A stretch of 64,000 nucleotides of DNA from Galbula dea (Eukaryota; Chordata; Aves; Piciformes; Galbulidae): contig VWZX01000778.1 of assembly GCA_013399015.1 (NCBI GenBank), positions 94,095 through 158,094 of the forward strand. The letters are read 5' to 3'. Position numbers and translations under genes: made by a program. Below are positions 1 to 13,609 of this stretch, one piece after another (within the stretch, counting starts at the first letter, position 1; the number at the start of each line of letters is the position of its first letter). The notes under the pieces are model-generated. The model ran no database searches and was not told the origin of the DNA. It was given only the letters and a program-made list of their open reading frames with translations.

Positions 1-2480
1 GCACAGTCTGGTGCAGTGACCATGCCCCACATGGCCAAGGTGCCAGTGGATAGTCACTGACAGTCACCTCAAGTGCAGAGCAGCAGTGGTGAGAGGTGAC
101 AGCTGTGGCCAAGACACCATCTCCCTCCCTCCCTGCAGCCCTACTTCAGGCACCAAGCTAAACCTCATGCCCATTAAAGTTAATGGAAAAGCTATTTAAC
201 AGGGCTCTGGAGCCAGCCAGAAATGATGAATGAAGATTATTTAACAATCGTATAGCCAGAGGCCTGGCTCTGCCCACGTTCACAGCTGCATAAATCCTGA
301 CAAGATGTACCCTTTGGGGCCAACAGGCTCCACAGTTTCAGCCATGTCCCTTCATGTGCTGGATGGGGCATAAGGACCTAGTACCATCCCCTGGGCAGCA
401 GACAAGCCACTGCCTTCCCAGGAAGAAAAAAAAAACAAACCAAACCTCTTCCAAAAGCACTACCAGAGGAGTCTTTTGGTGGTGCATGCCAACTGCTGCC
501 ATATATGAAAAGGGTGACTAATTAGTTTATAATTAGCAATCCCAATCCCTCCCTTTCACCAGACCTTTAAGTCCAAGATGACAGTCACCTCCTGAGAACA
601 ACAGCAAAACAACCACGTGGAGCTATGGAGAATGGTTTTAAATAACAAACATGTATTTGGTTTTGGTAGAAGTTAAAACATTTCATGCCCCTAGTTCTCA
701 GCCCTGCACCTTCAGTCCTGGGGGTCCAAGGGAAAGGCTGCTCCCTGGCTCAGGATGTACCTGTTTCTGCTGGCCATCCCCGTTCCAAGCAACCTTTACT
801 ACCCCCTGCAAACAAACGAGTTTTGTGCTGCAGCTGAAGGACATCTGCTTTATAGCCCCTGACTCCTGCTACCAGTCCTCACAGAGCCTGACCATGGTGC
901 CATGGGTGGGTCCATGAGGTACTGGGTGCTCCCTAGTGTCCCTCCATCCCTTTACAAGCTGTGAAAGGCTAGAAAAATATTTCTTAATTATGAAACTAAG
1001 CAAAGAAAGCACAAACGTGGGAATATTGTTAATGAACAGTTTGCAAAGGAACTAGAAGTACAGGACTTCTTTCAAGATAAACTCAGTATTTTCTAGGACA
1101 ATGAACTCACAGGAAACACTTCCATCAGCTTGTTGGCAACTTCCAAGCTAAATGCCAGCAATCTGGCAATGAAGATCTGGCATCTAGCACATCACAGGTT
1201 TAGAAGCTCACCAGTTTCACACACTTCCCCCTCCCCCTTTTTATGGCTAGTTGTGTTAACCTCATTACAGACATTACTTATGTCTGTAGTGAAGATTTCC
1301 TTACACTTATTTTGCACCCCAAGTAATGCACCCCCTACTCCCACCCTGTTTGCAGAGCAGCTCATTGAAATGCTCTCTTTCCTCTCAAGCTCATAAGAAG
1401 GCAACTGAGACCCTAAGAAAATCTGCCATCCTTTGTTATAAAAGAGGATATTTATAAGCATCATGTATCAGCTAAAAAAATGTCCCATGTTAATACAGTG
1501 CCTACTTCAATTTACTCCAAGCATAATGAGATCTTTGTACATGTTGTGCAGAGTCCTAGTCCTTCTGTTCTCAGGTCCCATGGAGACCAACAGAGTGTTC
1601 ATTTGGTAATTAGCCTCATTATAGGCAAATTGAAAGCTCTTCAGTCTACTAGAACATGCACTCAGTGCAGCAGAGATGCAGCACCTGACAAATTTGGACT
1701 CATAGACAACACTGATCTCTGATGAAGATCTGGTTAAGGAATGAAAAAAAAGTCCAGCAGTGGCAAGTACCCTGCAACGAGCATCTCTCCATTACATCCT
1801 GCTAACATCACTGTCCTTTACTGAAATTAACTGGGCAGCCACAGCACACATATAACTACAAAGGATTTTTCCCAATCAAATAGCCAGCTCCCAGATGTCA
1901 AAGATAGGCAATACAGCCCAAGAGAAATTGGAGGAAACAGAAAAACACATCGAGCCCTTTTCTTGAACTAGAAACTAGAAGAACTTCGTAGGCTGTTCTC
2001 AGGGACTCTTGACTGTAGTTCATCTTACTCAGGCAGTTTTCAATAGATGCACACCTTTTAACATCCTACATACACATCAGGCTCCCTTTGCAGATAATGA
2101 CAAGAAAAACAAGGAGTTCCCTTAGTGATGATGTGCCCACGTAATAGAGACTTTGGCTCAGGAGCTGGGAAGACAGGGGGAGAGCAGAACAGCAGCAACA
2201 GTAAAACCCCTGCAATTTGGCTTGTGATATGCCCTTGGACAAATCTCTCATTTTGGTCACATTTATGGAAAATTATCCTATAATGGCAGCAGATGAGACT
2301 TTTGGTTGATCAACAGTGAGTGAAGAGGGAAGGATTTGGCCTTAGCAAATGCTTGCTTCTGCCTCCACCTTCTCACTCTGCAGCATCTTGTTACTGAGGA
2401 TAGCGCATAGCACGTCATGAAACCTCTCCGTTCTCTCACCTACTGGTACTGAATTTACAATTAAAAAGAGAGAGCAGAAG
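1..2480. other. Unique non-coding sequence, no gene recognised
   Basis: I see no exon, RNA gene or CR1 copy here. Open frames are under 91 codons, overlap on both strands and match no family I know. A patch at about 150-310 is AT-rich with several TTAA/ATTTAA cores and a conserved-element look (intact TATTTAACAATCG near 237-249), but this is only an impression from composition. A short A-run lies at 426-435. Confidence 0.6.
518..536. promoter_or_regulatory. Paired homeodomain-type core motifs
   Basis: A palindromic CTAATTAG at 518-525 is followed five bases later by TAATTAG at 530-536. TAATTA/TAATTAG is the core bound by many homeodomain proteins, and close pairs are common in developmental enhancers. 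The motif is short and the sequence AT-rich, so occupancy is only a possibility. Confidence 0.25.
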
Positions 2481-2484
2481 CAAA

Positions 2485-2900
2485 CTGAGCAGCAAAATAT
2501 TTGCATTATTGTAAACTGCCAGGTTGCATGAACTGTGAAGTCCCTAGGCTATTTTGGGATAATTCGGCACCTTTCAAGTGTCACATAAAATTTCACGGGG
2601 GATGATGCTTGGCATTGTTTATATGACATTAGCTTCACCTTTTCATCCTGCTGGGGACCATCAAATACAAAACTGGATTAAATTTGGCAGATCATATTAT
2701 ACATGGGGAAGTAAGAAATATTGCTGTATCACAATGGATTTTCCCAAAGGCACCAGCCAACCCTCTGATATTTTGATACTGAGGCGATAAAAAATTTTCC
2801 ACTGGTGATTTCCATATTCAGTAAGCTGAGAAGTTTTTCTTAATATGCAAATGAGATTTATTTAAAGCACTATTTTATGTTCCTTACAATTAGATTAATT
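2485..2900. promoter_or_regulatory. Candidate conserved non-coding element with POU octamers
   Basis: This AT-rich patch carries two perfect POU octamers: ATTTGCAT at 2499-2506 (minus-strand ATGCAAAT) and ATGCAAAT at 2845-2852, the latter followed by ATTTATTTAAA. The octamer is the established site of Oct/POU factors. No coding frame of interest covers it; a 70-codon frame at 2578-2790 resembles nothing known. Calling it a regulatory element is an inference from motif density. Confidence 0.3.
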
Positions 2901-5900
2901 TGGATGGTTGCAGGAGGATTTTTGTCTTGGGTGATGCTGAATGGGAAGGAGGAGAGGTAAGTCCTTCATGCAACATAGACTTGCCTTCAAACTAAACCAG
3001 ATTGGCTCAACTGGCTTGTCATAGCTGGACAAGAGAAATGCCAGCTAGAAGCATGTGGGTTACCAGGTGTTTTATGCCTTGGGTGCTACAATTATTTTAC
3101 TTGATTGCAAATATTTGGGCAGACACTGAAACCAGCAGGTCATGCCAAAGGTTTCAGCAAGCCTCAAAGTCAACCCTGATAGATGGAGGAAGCTTCCCAA
3201 GTACCAAACCACCTGAGGAAGTTGTGTTTGTGTTGGGTCTTCCAGTCTCCTAACTTAATTATTTTGACAATAGGATTAAAAGGCAATCAATGCACTCAAG
3301 TCCATTGGTCTTGTAGTTGAACACAACAAAAGGATAAAAGCAATGCTTAGAAACTGAATAATGAATTTGATCTTAGACATAAAAAGGGAGATCTTGACCC
3401 AGTTGTACTAAAAAGAGACACCTGGTACCATCTTCAGGGAGATTTACATTTCCTTCATGATACCAATGCTAACTGAATAGACAAAGTTCAAGATGGTTGC
3501 TCCACAGTCCACCTTCACTGTAGGGTGGAAACAGCCAAATTTCTGCACTAGCCTCTCCTAAACCTCAGGAGAAGGTTTTGGGCAGCTTAGCAGGTCCCAG
3601 TCCCCTGCACCATTTGGTGGAAATGCCCTGCAATATTTCTGATGGGCTGAATGGGAAACACAGCAAGAAGCAGAGGAGACACAGGGCTGGAGGGGCTGTG
3701 AACAGCACAGATAAAACAAGCTGAAGCATGTGTAGTGGTGCAGTGTCTTGGTCTCCCACCAACCCTTCCCACCCTGAGACTCAGAGGAACTGTCAGACAG
3801 GAACTCCTGGATATGCTGCACAAGCATCAGAGGATAATTAACAAAAGATCATACTTTTTCTTCCAAACAGCTCTGTCTTATCTCACTCACAGGAGAAAAG
3901 CATCTCTGGTAGCACAGCTGTGGGAATGTCCAGGAGATCCCCTTCACTTGGCACCAGCCTGCCCACAACTCCCAGCCTGGCTGTGGGACACATAGACCTT
4001 TTCTGCCAGCCCCAGTCATCCCCCCCCATCATCCTATGAGAGCTGTTTCCTCAGCTCTCTCCTTTTTGCTGGCTTGCTGCTCATTCTTGCTCTCCTGGGA
4101 TGACAAGGTTTGTTATTCTGAGTCATCCTCACTGCTGCTGCTCCACTGCAGGCCCCGCTGTGAGCATCACTAACGTGCCTGTTTCCAGTTTGCACACCAT
4201 GTGAAAGCAGTTTAAAGGAAATTTAGTCCCATGGAGAGAGCCAGCACTAGGTTGATGTGTCTCACAAATTCTAATTTGATGAGTTATACACAGCCTTTAC
4301 ACACAGAGATTAATTTGGCTCTGCGAATGCATTTGCATCCATCACTATCACAAACCTTGGGATGATGGAAATGCCTGCCCTTGCCCAGCCAGCCTCATCT
4401 TGCACTTCCAAGTAAGGTGCCTGCAGGTGTTGGAGAGATGTCCATGGATTAATCCTCCTTGCACAAATTTGCTGATGCTGAACCTCTCCAATGGTCCTGC
4501 ATGCTGCTGTATTGTACCAGTTTTCAGTCTGCTTCCTAAGGCTCTTCTTTCAAGCTAGGAGTTTCCTTCTCTAATTACTTGCTTCCTTTTGCCTCTTTCC
4601 AGCAGGCAGGGGTGCATCTCAGTGCCTGGTTAAGAACCTCTGCTGACATAATTGAGTACATCATTATATTTTTGTTTTGGTGGTTTCTCTCACTTAGACC
4701 TCGATAAAGTTTGGTCTCCTGAAGTTAAGGAAATTCAGTCAAGGAAGATTTAAACCTCCCTATAGGGAGAACTGTTCTGCTTTTTTATAGAAGCATATAA
4801 ACTCCTGACTGTTAATAAGCAGCTTCTAGCAGTGGTCTGTAAACTAGGGTCTTAATCCACTAGCATAAAATCCCAAATTTGTTTGTACACTAGCCCCTGT
4901 GTGTGACCCTGCAAGTACTGGAAGGATCAGAGATCTGTACCAAATCAGCCTTATGGTCTGTTGTGGCATAGCAGAGCAACCAAGAACCTGCCTACTCAGA
5001 TCATCAACCCTCCTAAACACATGTCAAGTGATGGTTAAGGTTTCCTTTAGCAAAAGGTGTTTCTTGGTGCCTGAAAGTTTAGTGCCCATCTTGAATATTT
5101 TTATAGGAAATCACATTTCTGAAGCAATTGCCTTCCTAAGAGCAGACCCCTCCTTCACATCCCAAGCAAAGCAGCCTGATTTAAATGTTGCCATCTACTT
5201 GTCCTCAAAAGAAAACTCATGAGTCACAGAGCAGACCATGGAATTAAGCCTTGTCCTCCTCCCAGGGAGCTCAGCCTCCCCCAGAACTTCACTCACAACT
5301 CAGTACAAAGGGAGAGAGCAGAGTCTGAGTCACAAGTTTCTCTTCCTTGAGGCTGTTGCAGATATGATAAGCCACTTTTTTTTTCCCGTTGTAAGTGCTG
5401 CCTAGAGTTTAATAAATGCTTATATGTACTACTAATCAGGAATATTAACCTCAAATCTTATAATAAAATGACTCAAGCATTTCAAGCCACCTCAGAGGCT
5501 TGCAAAATCCTTGCAAGTTACTGATTAAGCTACACTGGAACAATTGTTTGGTACATTTTACAGTCAGGTTTCATCTTCTCTTTAGAAAGGGCACACTACA
5601 AATTTATGCAACATAAAATGGAAGCTAATGAATTTGGAGCATATTCAGTATGGAGCATGCATCTAACAAGTGGGAATAATAACATTAACAGTGCTTTCAG
5701 ATAATAGACCATTTAAATTCATATTTGTAGAAGTCATAGACTAATATGCAGTGATCTACAGTTTAGATGTTTCCTTGAGGGCACAATCCAGCACACACAA
5801 GGATACAAATTTTCACGTGGAATAAATCTCACAACACACTCCCAATTATTACATCCAGTGAAGAGAGGCTCTCAGAAAACACATCAGGCTGGGGATCTCG

Positions 5901-8900
5901 AGTGAAGAAACATCATATGGATCTGCAGATTGGCCTCCTGCTAGAGGAGGCATTCACAACTTGGTCTCCCCAGAGTGTGGAGTTGCCTCTAAGTCTGGTT
6001 AACAAGCAAATAACAGATGCTCCTGTCTCAGTAGAGCCACTCCAGCCTGGTAAGGGCAAGTGCATGGACTGTGCTTAGTGCTTGCCATAAGCAAATATTA
6101 AAAAGTAAATAAAGAAATCTATTAACAACACATCTGGCACTTCAGGGCTTTGTGCAATGATTCATCACAGGTTGGAGTATCCAGAGCCCTCTTCAGTGAT
6201 CATAGCAGTCCTGGGCTCTGTGATGGGAATTCAGTCCCTCTTATTTCAACAACTGGAAGGTTGGGTTTTGTAAGGATAAACACTACATCTAGCAGGGCTC
6301 AGGTTCTGGTGTCCAGTCAATTCATAAAGCCTTATAAAGCCTCTTTTTTTCCTCCATACATGGCTGAACTAGCACTAGCATGAGATGAAAACAGTGAATG
6401 CCCTCCCTAAGCCAGCCAACACAAATAATATAATTCCTGGTCTGCCAGTGGCTGAATTTTAGCATAGTCTCAGCAGACCTGGAGCTGAAGGAAATTTGGA
6501 CAGCCGTTATTATAGCTGTGCAACACCACATCCTGGCTTTTGATCTCCAACACTGGCGTAAATCAGGTCCTCAGGGACCAGAAGTCCCTTGGGGTAGTGT
6601 TTCTGTGGCCCACATCAAACACTGCTGGGAAACATAGATCCAGCCTTTAGTATTTATATCATGTTTCCAGTTGCCTGCAGTGTTACAATGCCAATGATTT
6701 TTTCATTTATTTGCTTCACCTTTTGCATAGGATTTCTCGCACAGAAAGCAAGCAAGATGCACTCATGCTGTAGCTACATGTACTATAAGGTTTTGGGGAA
6801 TGCTGCCATGTGCTTAGCATGGCAAGGGATGAACTCCCTGACCTCCAAGAGCACCCAGGCAAGCATTAACACCGCTCCTCAGGTCCACAAGACACACAAA
6901 ATGTTGGCATGAGGTGAAGCAGGGAAGAGGCTCCCTCTGAAACCAGCATCCCAGGGCTGGACAGAAGTGGAAAGGGTGAGAGGCATTCAGGCAGGGGAAT
7001 GAGGAAAGCATCACAATTATCTCTGATGAAATTCAGGATTTCCCTGAGACTTTCTCAATGGTCTGATGAGAATTGTTAAGACATGAAGGAAGCCTTCAAG
7101 GCTCTTGCCCCTTGGACTGCAGTAACTATTCTTTGTTAGTCTACTGCTGCAAGAAGGGATTAACCAGATACATTCATCATTTCACCCTATTTACATCAAA
7201 AGGACACTAAGTCTTCTTCTCTTCACCACATCAGAAACAGACCTCAATGGACACTGTTGCTGCTCAGAAAACCTCCCTGGAGAGTTCTAGTCCAAGAAGC
7301 TGGAAGTGTGATGTGCTGTGCACTTCTGTCCCCTCTGCAATCTCTGGCCCTCAGGGACCACAACCTCCAGTCCAGCCTCAGGGCTATGAGATGCTCCACC
7401 ACCCCCACCGTGCCGGGGCCATACATGCACTTGCCCAGAGGGCAGATGTGTGCACTTGGCCCTGAGTGATGCAGTTGCACTGCAGGGAGCTGGTGAAGCT
7501 GAGAGCATGTCTAGAAGTTGTCACAAGTACAGGTTTTAATGAGGGCTGGGGCTCTGTTTGGGTTCAGCAGTCAATTCATAATAGCTGCCCATACCTCTCA
7601 CAGCAGAGGAAGGTATGAAACATCTGCCAGAGACTTCTGACTATCTCAGAGCTCTGAACAGCACATGCCAAGTGTCTGGTCACCACTCAAATACAGGTAT
7701 GCAGCAGAAGTTGCTCTGCAGTACCTGACCAATGGAAGAGCAGCACTCTGCTCTGGGCATGAGCTCCACAACATACACACCAGAGCCATAATTCACTTAC
7801 ACTGATACTTTTCCTGATGCTGTTCATATAACCTCTAATTTTTTGCAGATGATGGAAAGCTTCTCTCTATATCCAGAAGGCTCCAGTGGTGTCAGGCAGC
7901 TTAGCAAAGCTCCCCAGCACAGCAGAGGAGACTCATGCAGCTCTAACCTCACGCATTCCCCCCTGGAAGAATGCCAGGCAGTCTTGTGCTTGCAATAATC
8001 CTCACACTGGCTGCTTACACAAACACAGAGCAAAACAACCCAGTGTTTCTCAAAGTTAACGGTTTTAAATTAAATTCCTTGGGCAAGATCTGAGTCATCT
8101 CAATCCTCTTTTGACTTGTATTAGTTTTAACTCTGCTCTGTGATTTTCATAACTAAGAGTTACAGCTTTCATACACTTCCTCCTCAGCTTCCAGCAGGTC
8201 ACCAGCTTTACTCTGGGATCTTTGGGTATGTTTAGCAGCGACTAAACTTTCTTTGCCCTCTCCCAGGCTCCCTAGCCTGGTTGCTGCAGGAGATGGACCT
8301 TCCTGAACCACATGCAGGTCCAGGAATGAGCATGGACCATGGGTCAGATCCAGATCGAGCCTTGGAGTAGAGGCAGGAGCAAAGGTTATTGCTGTGGTAG
8401 TAGCAAGTCAGAATAAAAATTAGACTACACTTAATTCCAACAGTGTTTGTGCTAATAGTGAAGATCAAAGTATGAGGGTTGGACAAGTCAAGGGAGACAT
8501 TACCTGAGGCAGGAACTCTGTTAAAACAGAGCGCCCTCACACACTTGATTAAGAATTCATCAAGGCAACTTCCAGAAACATCCCTAAGATGTTCTGGTGC
8601 TGGTGATCAATTAGCATCATTATTGTCATGGTGCAATGATCTTCTTTATTAGTTTTCTTTTTAGAATTCAGATGGGGAGATGAGGTGTAGGAGATAATGC
8701 ACACACTCAGACAAGGAATAAGTATGTTGCTTGTATGCAAAAAGTGCAAGCATGTTTGAATGATGTGCTAATGGACACAGACCCTGTGCTGGACCTAATT
8801 ACTTCATCATTAATTAGAAAAAAGAAGTTACACATCCCAGTGATGTAAAAGGAAGAATGATAAGTTTGAGCTGGAGCAGCAGCATTTGTACCTACTTTTC

Positions 8901-10231
8901 TGGGTGCCCACTGCAGCACAGCACTCTGACAGTACTGAACTTCACACATCCCCAATCAGTCCTCCCCTGGCAACATCACCCTCTGATTGAAGCTTTCAAA
9001 GGCTTCTTTCATCCCTGACTGGAGGGCTGGAAAAGTCTGGTGCTTTTCCTCTCCCTCCAGAAGATCTGAAAAATGGAAGTAAATGAGCTCAGAAAAGGGT
9101 CTCTGCAGGCTTCTCAGCACACAGGTCACGCTGGGCAGCCAGAGCTGATGTAAGGGCCAAAATAGTTTCTAATGATTTCTCCAAACTGTGAAGGATGCTG
9201 GGCAGCATCTTCCCCTAATCTGCCCCTCACTGTGCATGATCCCAGTGCCAGCTGCAGCAGGGAATCAAATATGAGGGCAGCAACCACTTCTGTCTGCTTT
9301 GAATTAAGGACAGTTTATAATGAGCAGAACCAGGTCGTCATGAACAAAAAGGCTTCACATTTTGACTGAACACCAACCAGTGCTGGACCCTGAGCATTTC
9401 ATTGCTGAAACCTATGGGCAAAACCCTGACACTGACAACAGGCTGATGGATGAAGATCTTGAAGCTTATCCTAGCTCCTGGGAAAGCAATAAATCAACAA
9501 TGTAGGAAAACCCCAAGTCCCTGAGTGCTTTAAAAGTCAGCAGTAAAATTTAAAATCAATGGGAAGGCTGGCAGGAAGGCAGCTCAGGGGCCAGCATGCA
9601 AGAGGGACGTGCAGCTATTGTTCAGCTGGGGTAAGCTGCCAGTAGGCTGGCTCCTATAAGCCAATTTTACTTAATAATCCCACTAATGTGGAATGACATT
9701 GGTTGTAATCCTTTGGTGATTACAGCGTGGACCAGAGCCTCAGCATCTGTAGGAGGATTTAAGGGACAGTACAGCATCCAGAAAGCTATAGCCAGACTTT
9801 TCCTGTCAGCTGGAAGGGGAAAGAATATCAAGGCACAGAAAAGCAGAAGCTGCTGCATGTTGGTCCATATTTCTGTCTAGAGATCTAAAGAGAGCAAAGC
9901 TGGAACTTCCTTCATTGTGATACCTGCCAAGTGCTTCTGCAACATAGAGCCCAAGACTAGAGAAGAAGCAAAAAGGGAATATGCACAACAGGACACTGCA
10001 AGCAGAACACATGGCACAGCATGGAGTGAAGTATTGGAATGAAATCAGCCCAGGACACCAAGGGCCACCCCTGAGGTTTGATAAATAGTGAAGAGAAAGG
10101 AGACAATATTTACTGTCAGGGGGATTTTGAATAGAGCACTTGAACTCCCTCTGCTTGCACAAAGTGGCCCCAGGAGAATGCATGCCTGATGAGCAAAAGG
10201 AAGCCAGCCCCTCAATCTATCCTGGTTCCCT
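2901..10231. other. Unique non-coding sequence, no gene recognised
   Basis: About 7.3 kb without a recognisable exon, repeat family or RNA gene. Open frames reach 125 codons (minus strand, 9806-10183) but occur in overlapping frames without domain features. Local points: an octamer ATTTGCAT at 4331-4338 and an AT-rich homeodomain-like patch around 8790-8820 (CTAATTAC, TTAATTAG). I see nothing else that supports a feature. Confidence 0.55.
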
Positions 10232-10612
10232 GAATCATAGACTGGTTTGGATTCAAAGGGACTTTTAAAGGTCATCTAGCCCAATCCCCCTGCAGTGAGC
10301 AGAGATGTCTGCAACTAGATCAGGTTGCTCAGAGTCCCATCTAGGTTCCAGGGATGGAGCATCTCCCCACCTCTTTGGGCAACCTGGGCCAGTGCCTCAC
10401 CACCCTCAGTGGAAAAAATTTCTTTCTTCTAACTAGTTGAAATGTCCCTCTTTTTGTTTAAAACTTTTGTCCCTTGTCCTGTCATAGCAGGTACTCCTAA
10501 AAAGTCTGTCCCCATTTTTCTTATAGGCACCTTCAGGTACTGAAAAGGCTGCAGCAAGGTCTCCCTGGAGCCTTCTCTTCTCCAGGTTACACAACCCCAA
10601 GGACACCTTGAG
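10232..10612 (-). mobile_element. CR1 LINE, 5'-truncated, with RT C-terminal remnant
   Basis: Read on the minus strand, this is the 3' end of a CR1 retrotransposon. The coding remnant is recognisable as the end of the reverse-transcriptase ORF: LEKRRLQGDL, then GAYKKNGDRLF, then DRTRDKSFK. It is followed by the 3' segment containing GATCTAGTTGCAGACATC and the GGTTGGACTAGATGACC-like stretch, and ends near 10232 in CTATGATTC. It shares its 3' segment with the copies at 14.2, 16.1 and 23.0 kb, so it belongs to the same CR1 subgroup. Relative to the 16.1-kb copy it lacks about 15 bases beside the 'ccagggatgg' stretch. The frame is broken outside this region, so it is dead. The 5' limit is approximate. 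Confidence 0.9.
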
Positions 10613-13490
10613 GACTATTTCAGGGTCTCTTGTCCACGCTGTGGAGTTTCCCTCATCACCAGAAATCCGATAGCTTTCACTGAAGATGACCTTCAGATAA
10701 TGTTGCATCTGAGCTTAGAGAGAGTCACATCCTGATATGCAAGGAGATGCCAGGCAAAATTGATTTTACCTGTAAATTGCTATCTAGAGTTCAAATTACT
10801 GCTAATTTATTGGAAGTGCACTTGTACAGTATTTTCAATGACTAACACCAGACTGGGAAGTGAGAAACTGGAGCACCGCTAGCAGGTTTCATAGGCTAGT
10901 GAATCCCTGTGGGGGGGTGTTGCTGTATTGTCAGCTGTATACTGAGAACAGCTGGAACATCTCCAAGAGCTGAGGACAGATGCAAAATCATTGGAAAGAT
11001 TGATTCAACATCATCACCAGCAGCCTTGTATAAGCAATGCGGGCCAGGAGGCCTGCAGAACAGCTGGCCAGAGCGGACATGCTGAATGATGGTACACACA
11101 TTTAGAAGAAAAACATAGAGGAAATGATTGCAGACTCCTATAGAGAAGCAAGAGGTTTTCTATGCTGGAACAGCTGGAGGACTCAGAGAGACCATTCTCC
11201 CCTGATAGTAATCATTAAATTAGTCAAATTCAGCCAGTCAAGATGTTTCATTATGAACTGATGGAAGTTTGGGGCTTAACTCTTTGCTTTGCCTGAGCAT
11301 ATTCAAAGCAGCCAATAATCCTTCGGGTTCAGTGGAGAAGTCTGGACAGCAGTATCCTGGGATGGCCGGAAACTGGGAACAGCTGGGAGTTGCCCAAAAC
11401 TCAGGGTAACTCCAGGACAAAAGCTAGGGAGATGCTTTATGTCACTACCAAAAAAAGAACCTGTATCACTTTTCCCAGATGAGATACTCCTGACTCTTCC
11501 CTAGCAGAAGTTCCTCCTCTCACTTCACCTGGCCATTCCCATAGGGATACAGGTCCCAGCTGGCTGACACCACCAGCCTAAGTTGATGGCAATCCTCTGA
11601 AGACAGAACACCAAAAAAGGGTGGCTGTCTTCTGGACTTTTACCTTTCAAGAGATTCAAGAGAGGGGAAAAATGCCTTCAGACTGTAAGTTCAAACAGAA
11701 GGCAAAGGTTAGTACAGAGGCATCTTTGCTGATCATAAGTGCACAACCCTGCATCCCTGGAAATGCCAAAATGATAAAGACGATGGTTCTCCACACAGTA
11801 TCTTAGCCCTAAAGCAGTGTTCCCATGCAAGGCAGTAGCTCTCTAGATTAAAGTTATAGCAGAAAGTGAAAATCAGAGGAAAATCTTCCTACGCCTCCAA
11901 TAATTAGAGGATTTGCACAGCTTGAATCACAAGGGTTTACATTTGCATCACAATCTGTTTTTAAGGAGCCTTGTAACTGTTCACTTGTTTTCTAAAAATT
12001 ACCATGCACTTGGCATAAGATGCCCCTTGGGCAGGACCAATTTTTTCCAGACAAGGTTGCATGGTGCCTCTGAAGGCACCAAGGCTGCAGAAGCAGCAGT
12101 GTGCTCTAGAGTTGCACCTAATGGGTTGGTAGGATTCTGCTCTGAGCCTAAAACAAATTCAGAGGCACCTCTCTGCTGGTAAAAGAATATTGTCCCTTAT
12201 GAAAATCATTCAAAAATACTTCTCTTTCTGTAAATGAGTTTGTACTTGGCAATAGAGAAACATTTAATCTCATATGACCTCATTCTCAATGTTCTTTAGA
12301 TTGAGCTGTCCCTCATCATTCAGCATCTGTCCTAATATATACTCCGTCTCCCCATCACCAGTATGCTGGGGTGAATCATAAGTCATATTTGTGACTGTGA
12401 ACCCACATGCCAACCTACAACTGAAGAGATGACTTTTCAATAGCATTAAAACTTCAGCTGTCTTTGTCAGGATGAAGTTTTACAGGTTGCTTTTCCCATC
12501 TCTGAACAAAGAAGCTTTGAAAACCCTGCAGTGTTCAGAAATGCCTTCTTGTTCCATCTCTCCAGTGGAGGCAGTTTCTGTGATCTTTACTTATCCTTTT
12601 ATTATATTAACAAGGAGACCAAGAGTGACTGAGCAATAACAACTTTATGAGTTTTCTTGCAACAGAATTGGAATTATCTCAGAAATTCCTCTGGACTTCT
12701 GTAAGGAGGACAAGAAAACTAAAATACAGCAACCACAGGTTGAATGTTTTTGCCCATTTGACCAGACTCCCATATGATGTAAAGTTCTGGAAACATGCTT
12801 GGTCTGTGGTGGACCTGTGTCTTCACAGTTCAAAGGCTTTAGCTGAAAGACCAACCTTGCTTTCAGTCTAACTGAAGTGTTTTCATAACTTGGACCACAC
12901 CAGAGAAAAGGCAACTCAAAGACCCACTCCCATCCCACTAGATATACAGTAAAATCCCAAGTGAACTTGAACAACACCTGCCGGAGGTGGCAAGCATCAC
13001 AGGCATGAGGTACCAAGGATACAAAGCCCACACTGTAGTTAATGGTTGTGTTGTAATTAGCTGAATTGTAATCATCTCAAGCTAAAAGCATAAGTCATCT
13101 TAGGGACAGCATCTGTGAGCTCTAATGGCTGTGGTATTCTCAGCAGACTGCACAGAGAGGGAAAGACACAGTAACTAAGAGACCACTAATGTTAAACCTC
13201 CCTAAAACCACTGGTTAATGCTGGCAAATGCGAGCACTGATGGCAGCGTCGCTGTGACTCACAGCATGCTAGTCTCCCCCTGTTGCTCAAGCAGCTACAG
13301 AAGTGCTAGTGCCTCTCACAGCTTAGTTATTTCCTTTTTCCTCAGCTGACTGAGAAAGAGAAACAATTTGCATCTAGAAATTTGTCTTCTGCTCTGCTAT
13401 AAGGTAACCTTAGACCCATTCCAGCATCCTCTGCTAAATCAGTTTGTATAAACAAATAGGGAAAAATACAAATGCAGTGCAACACTGTTG
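10613..13490. other. Unique non-coding sequence, no gene recognised
   Basis: Nothing recognisable as exon or repeat. Octamer motifs ATTTGCAT occur at 11941-11948 and, just inside the flank, at 13366-13373. Open frames of 128 codons (minus, 12645-13031) and 89 codons (plus, 11913-12182) show no domain, signal peptide or membrane segment that I can support. Confidence 0.5.
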
Positions 13491-13533
13491 CAAAAAAAAA
13501 AAAAACCAACAAAAAACAAACCAAGAAAACCAA
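13491..13533. repeat. A-rich low-complexity tract
   Basis: A run of 14 A residues (13492-13505) is followed by imperfect CAAAA/CCAA repeats to about 13533. It is simple sequence; no retroposed gene is recognisable upstream, so I do not interpret it as a poly(A) tail of a processed pseudogene. Confidence 0.8.
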
Positions 13534-13584
13534 GCAGTAACCCAGAGCCTGGCTTGAAAAAGCAGAAAGCTCTGATGAACAAGC

Positions 13585-13609
13585 ATTCTATGAGTCTATG
13601 ATTCTATGA
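13585..13609 (+). repeat. Isolated CR1-type octamer tail
   Basis: Three tandem octamers, ATTCTATG / AGTCTATG / ATTCTATG plus one A, match the terminal repeat of avian CR1 elements. No CR1 body is recognisable upstream, so it is either an extremely truncated CR1 insertion or the last surviving part of an old copy. Confidence 0.6.

Noticed and set aside
10433..10708. 91-codon minus-strand frame as a possible gene
   Set aside because: Most of its translation is the CR1 reverse-transcriptase C-terminal segment (LEKRRLQGDL, GAYKKNGDRLF); it is part of the repeat.
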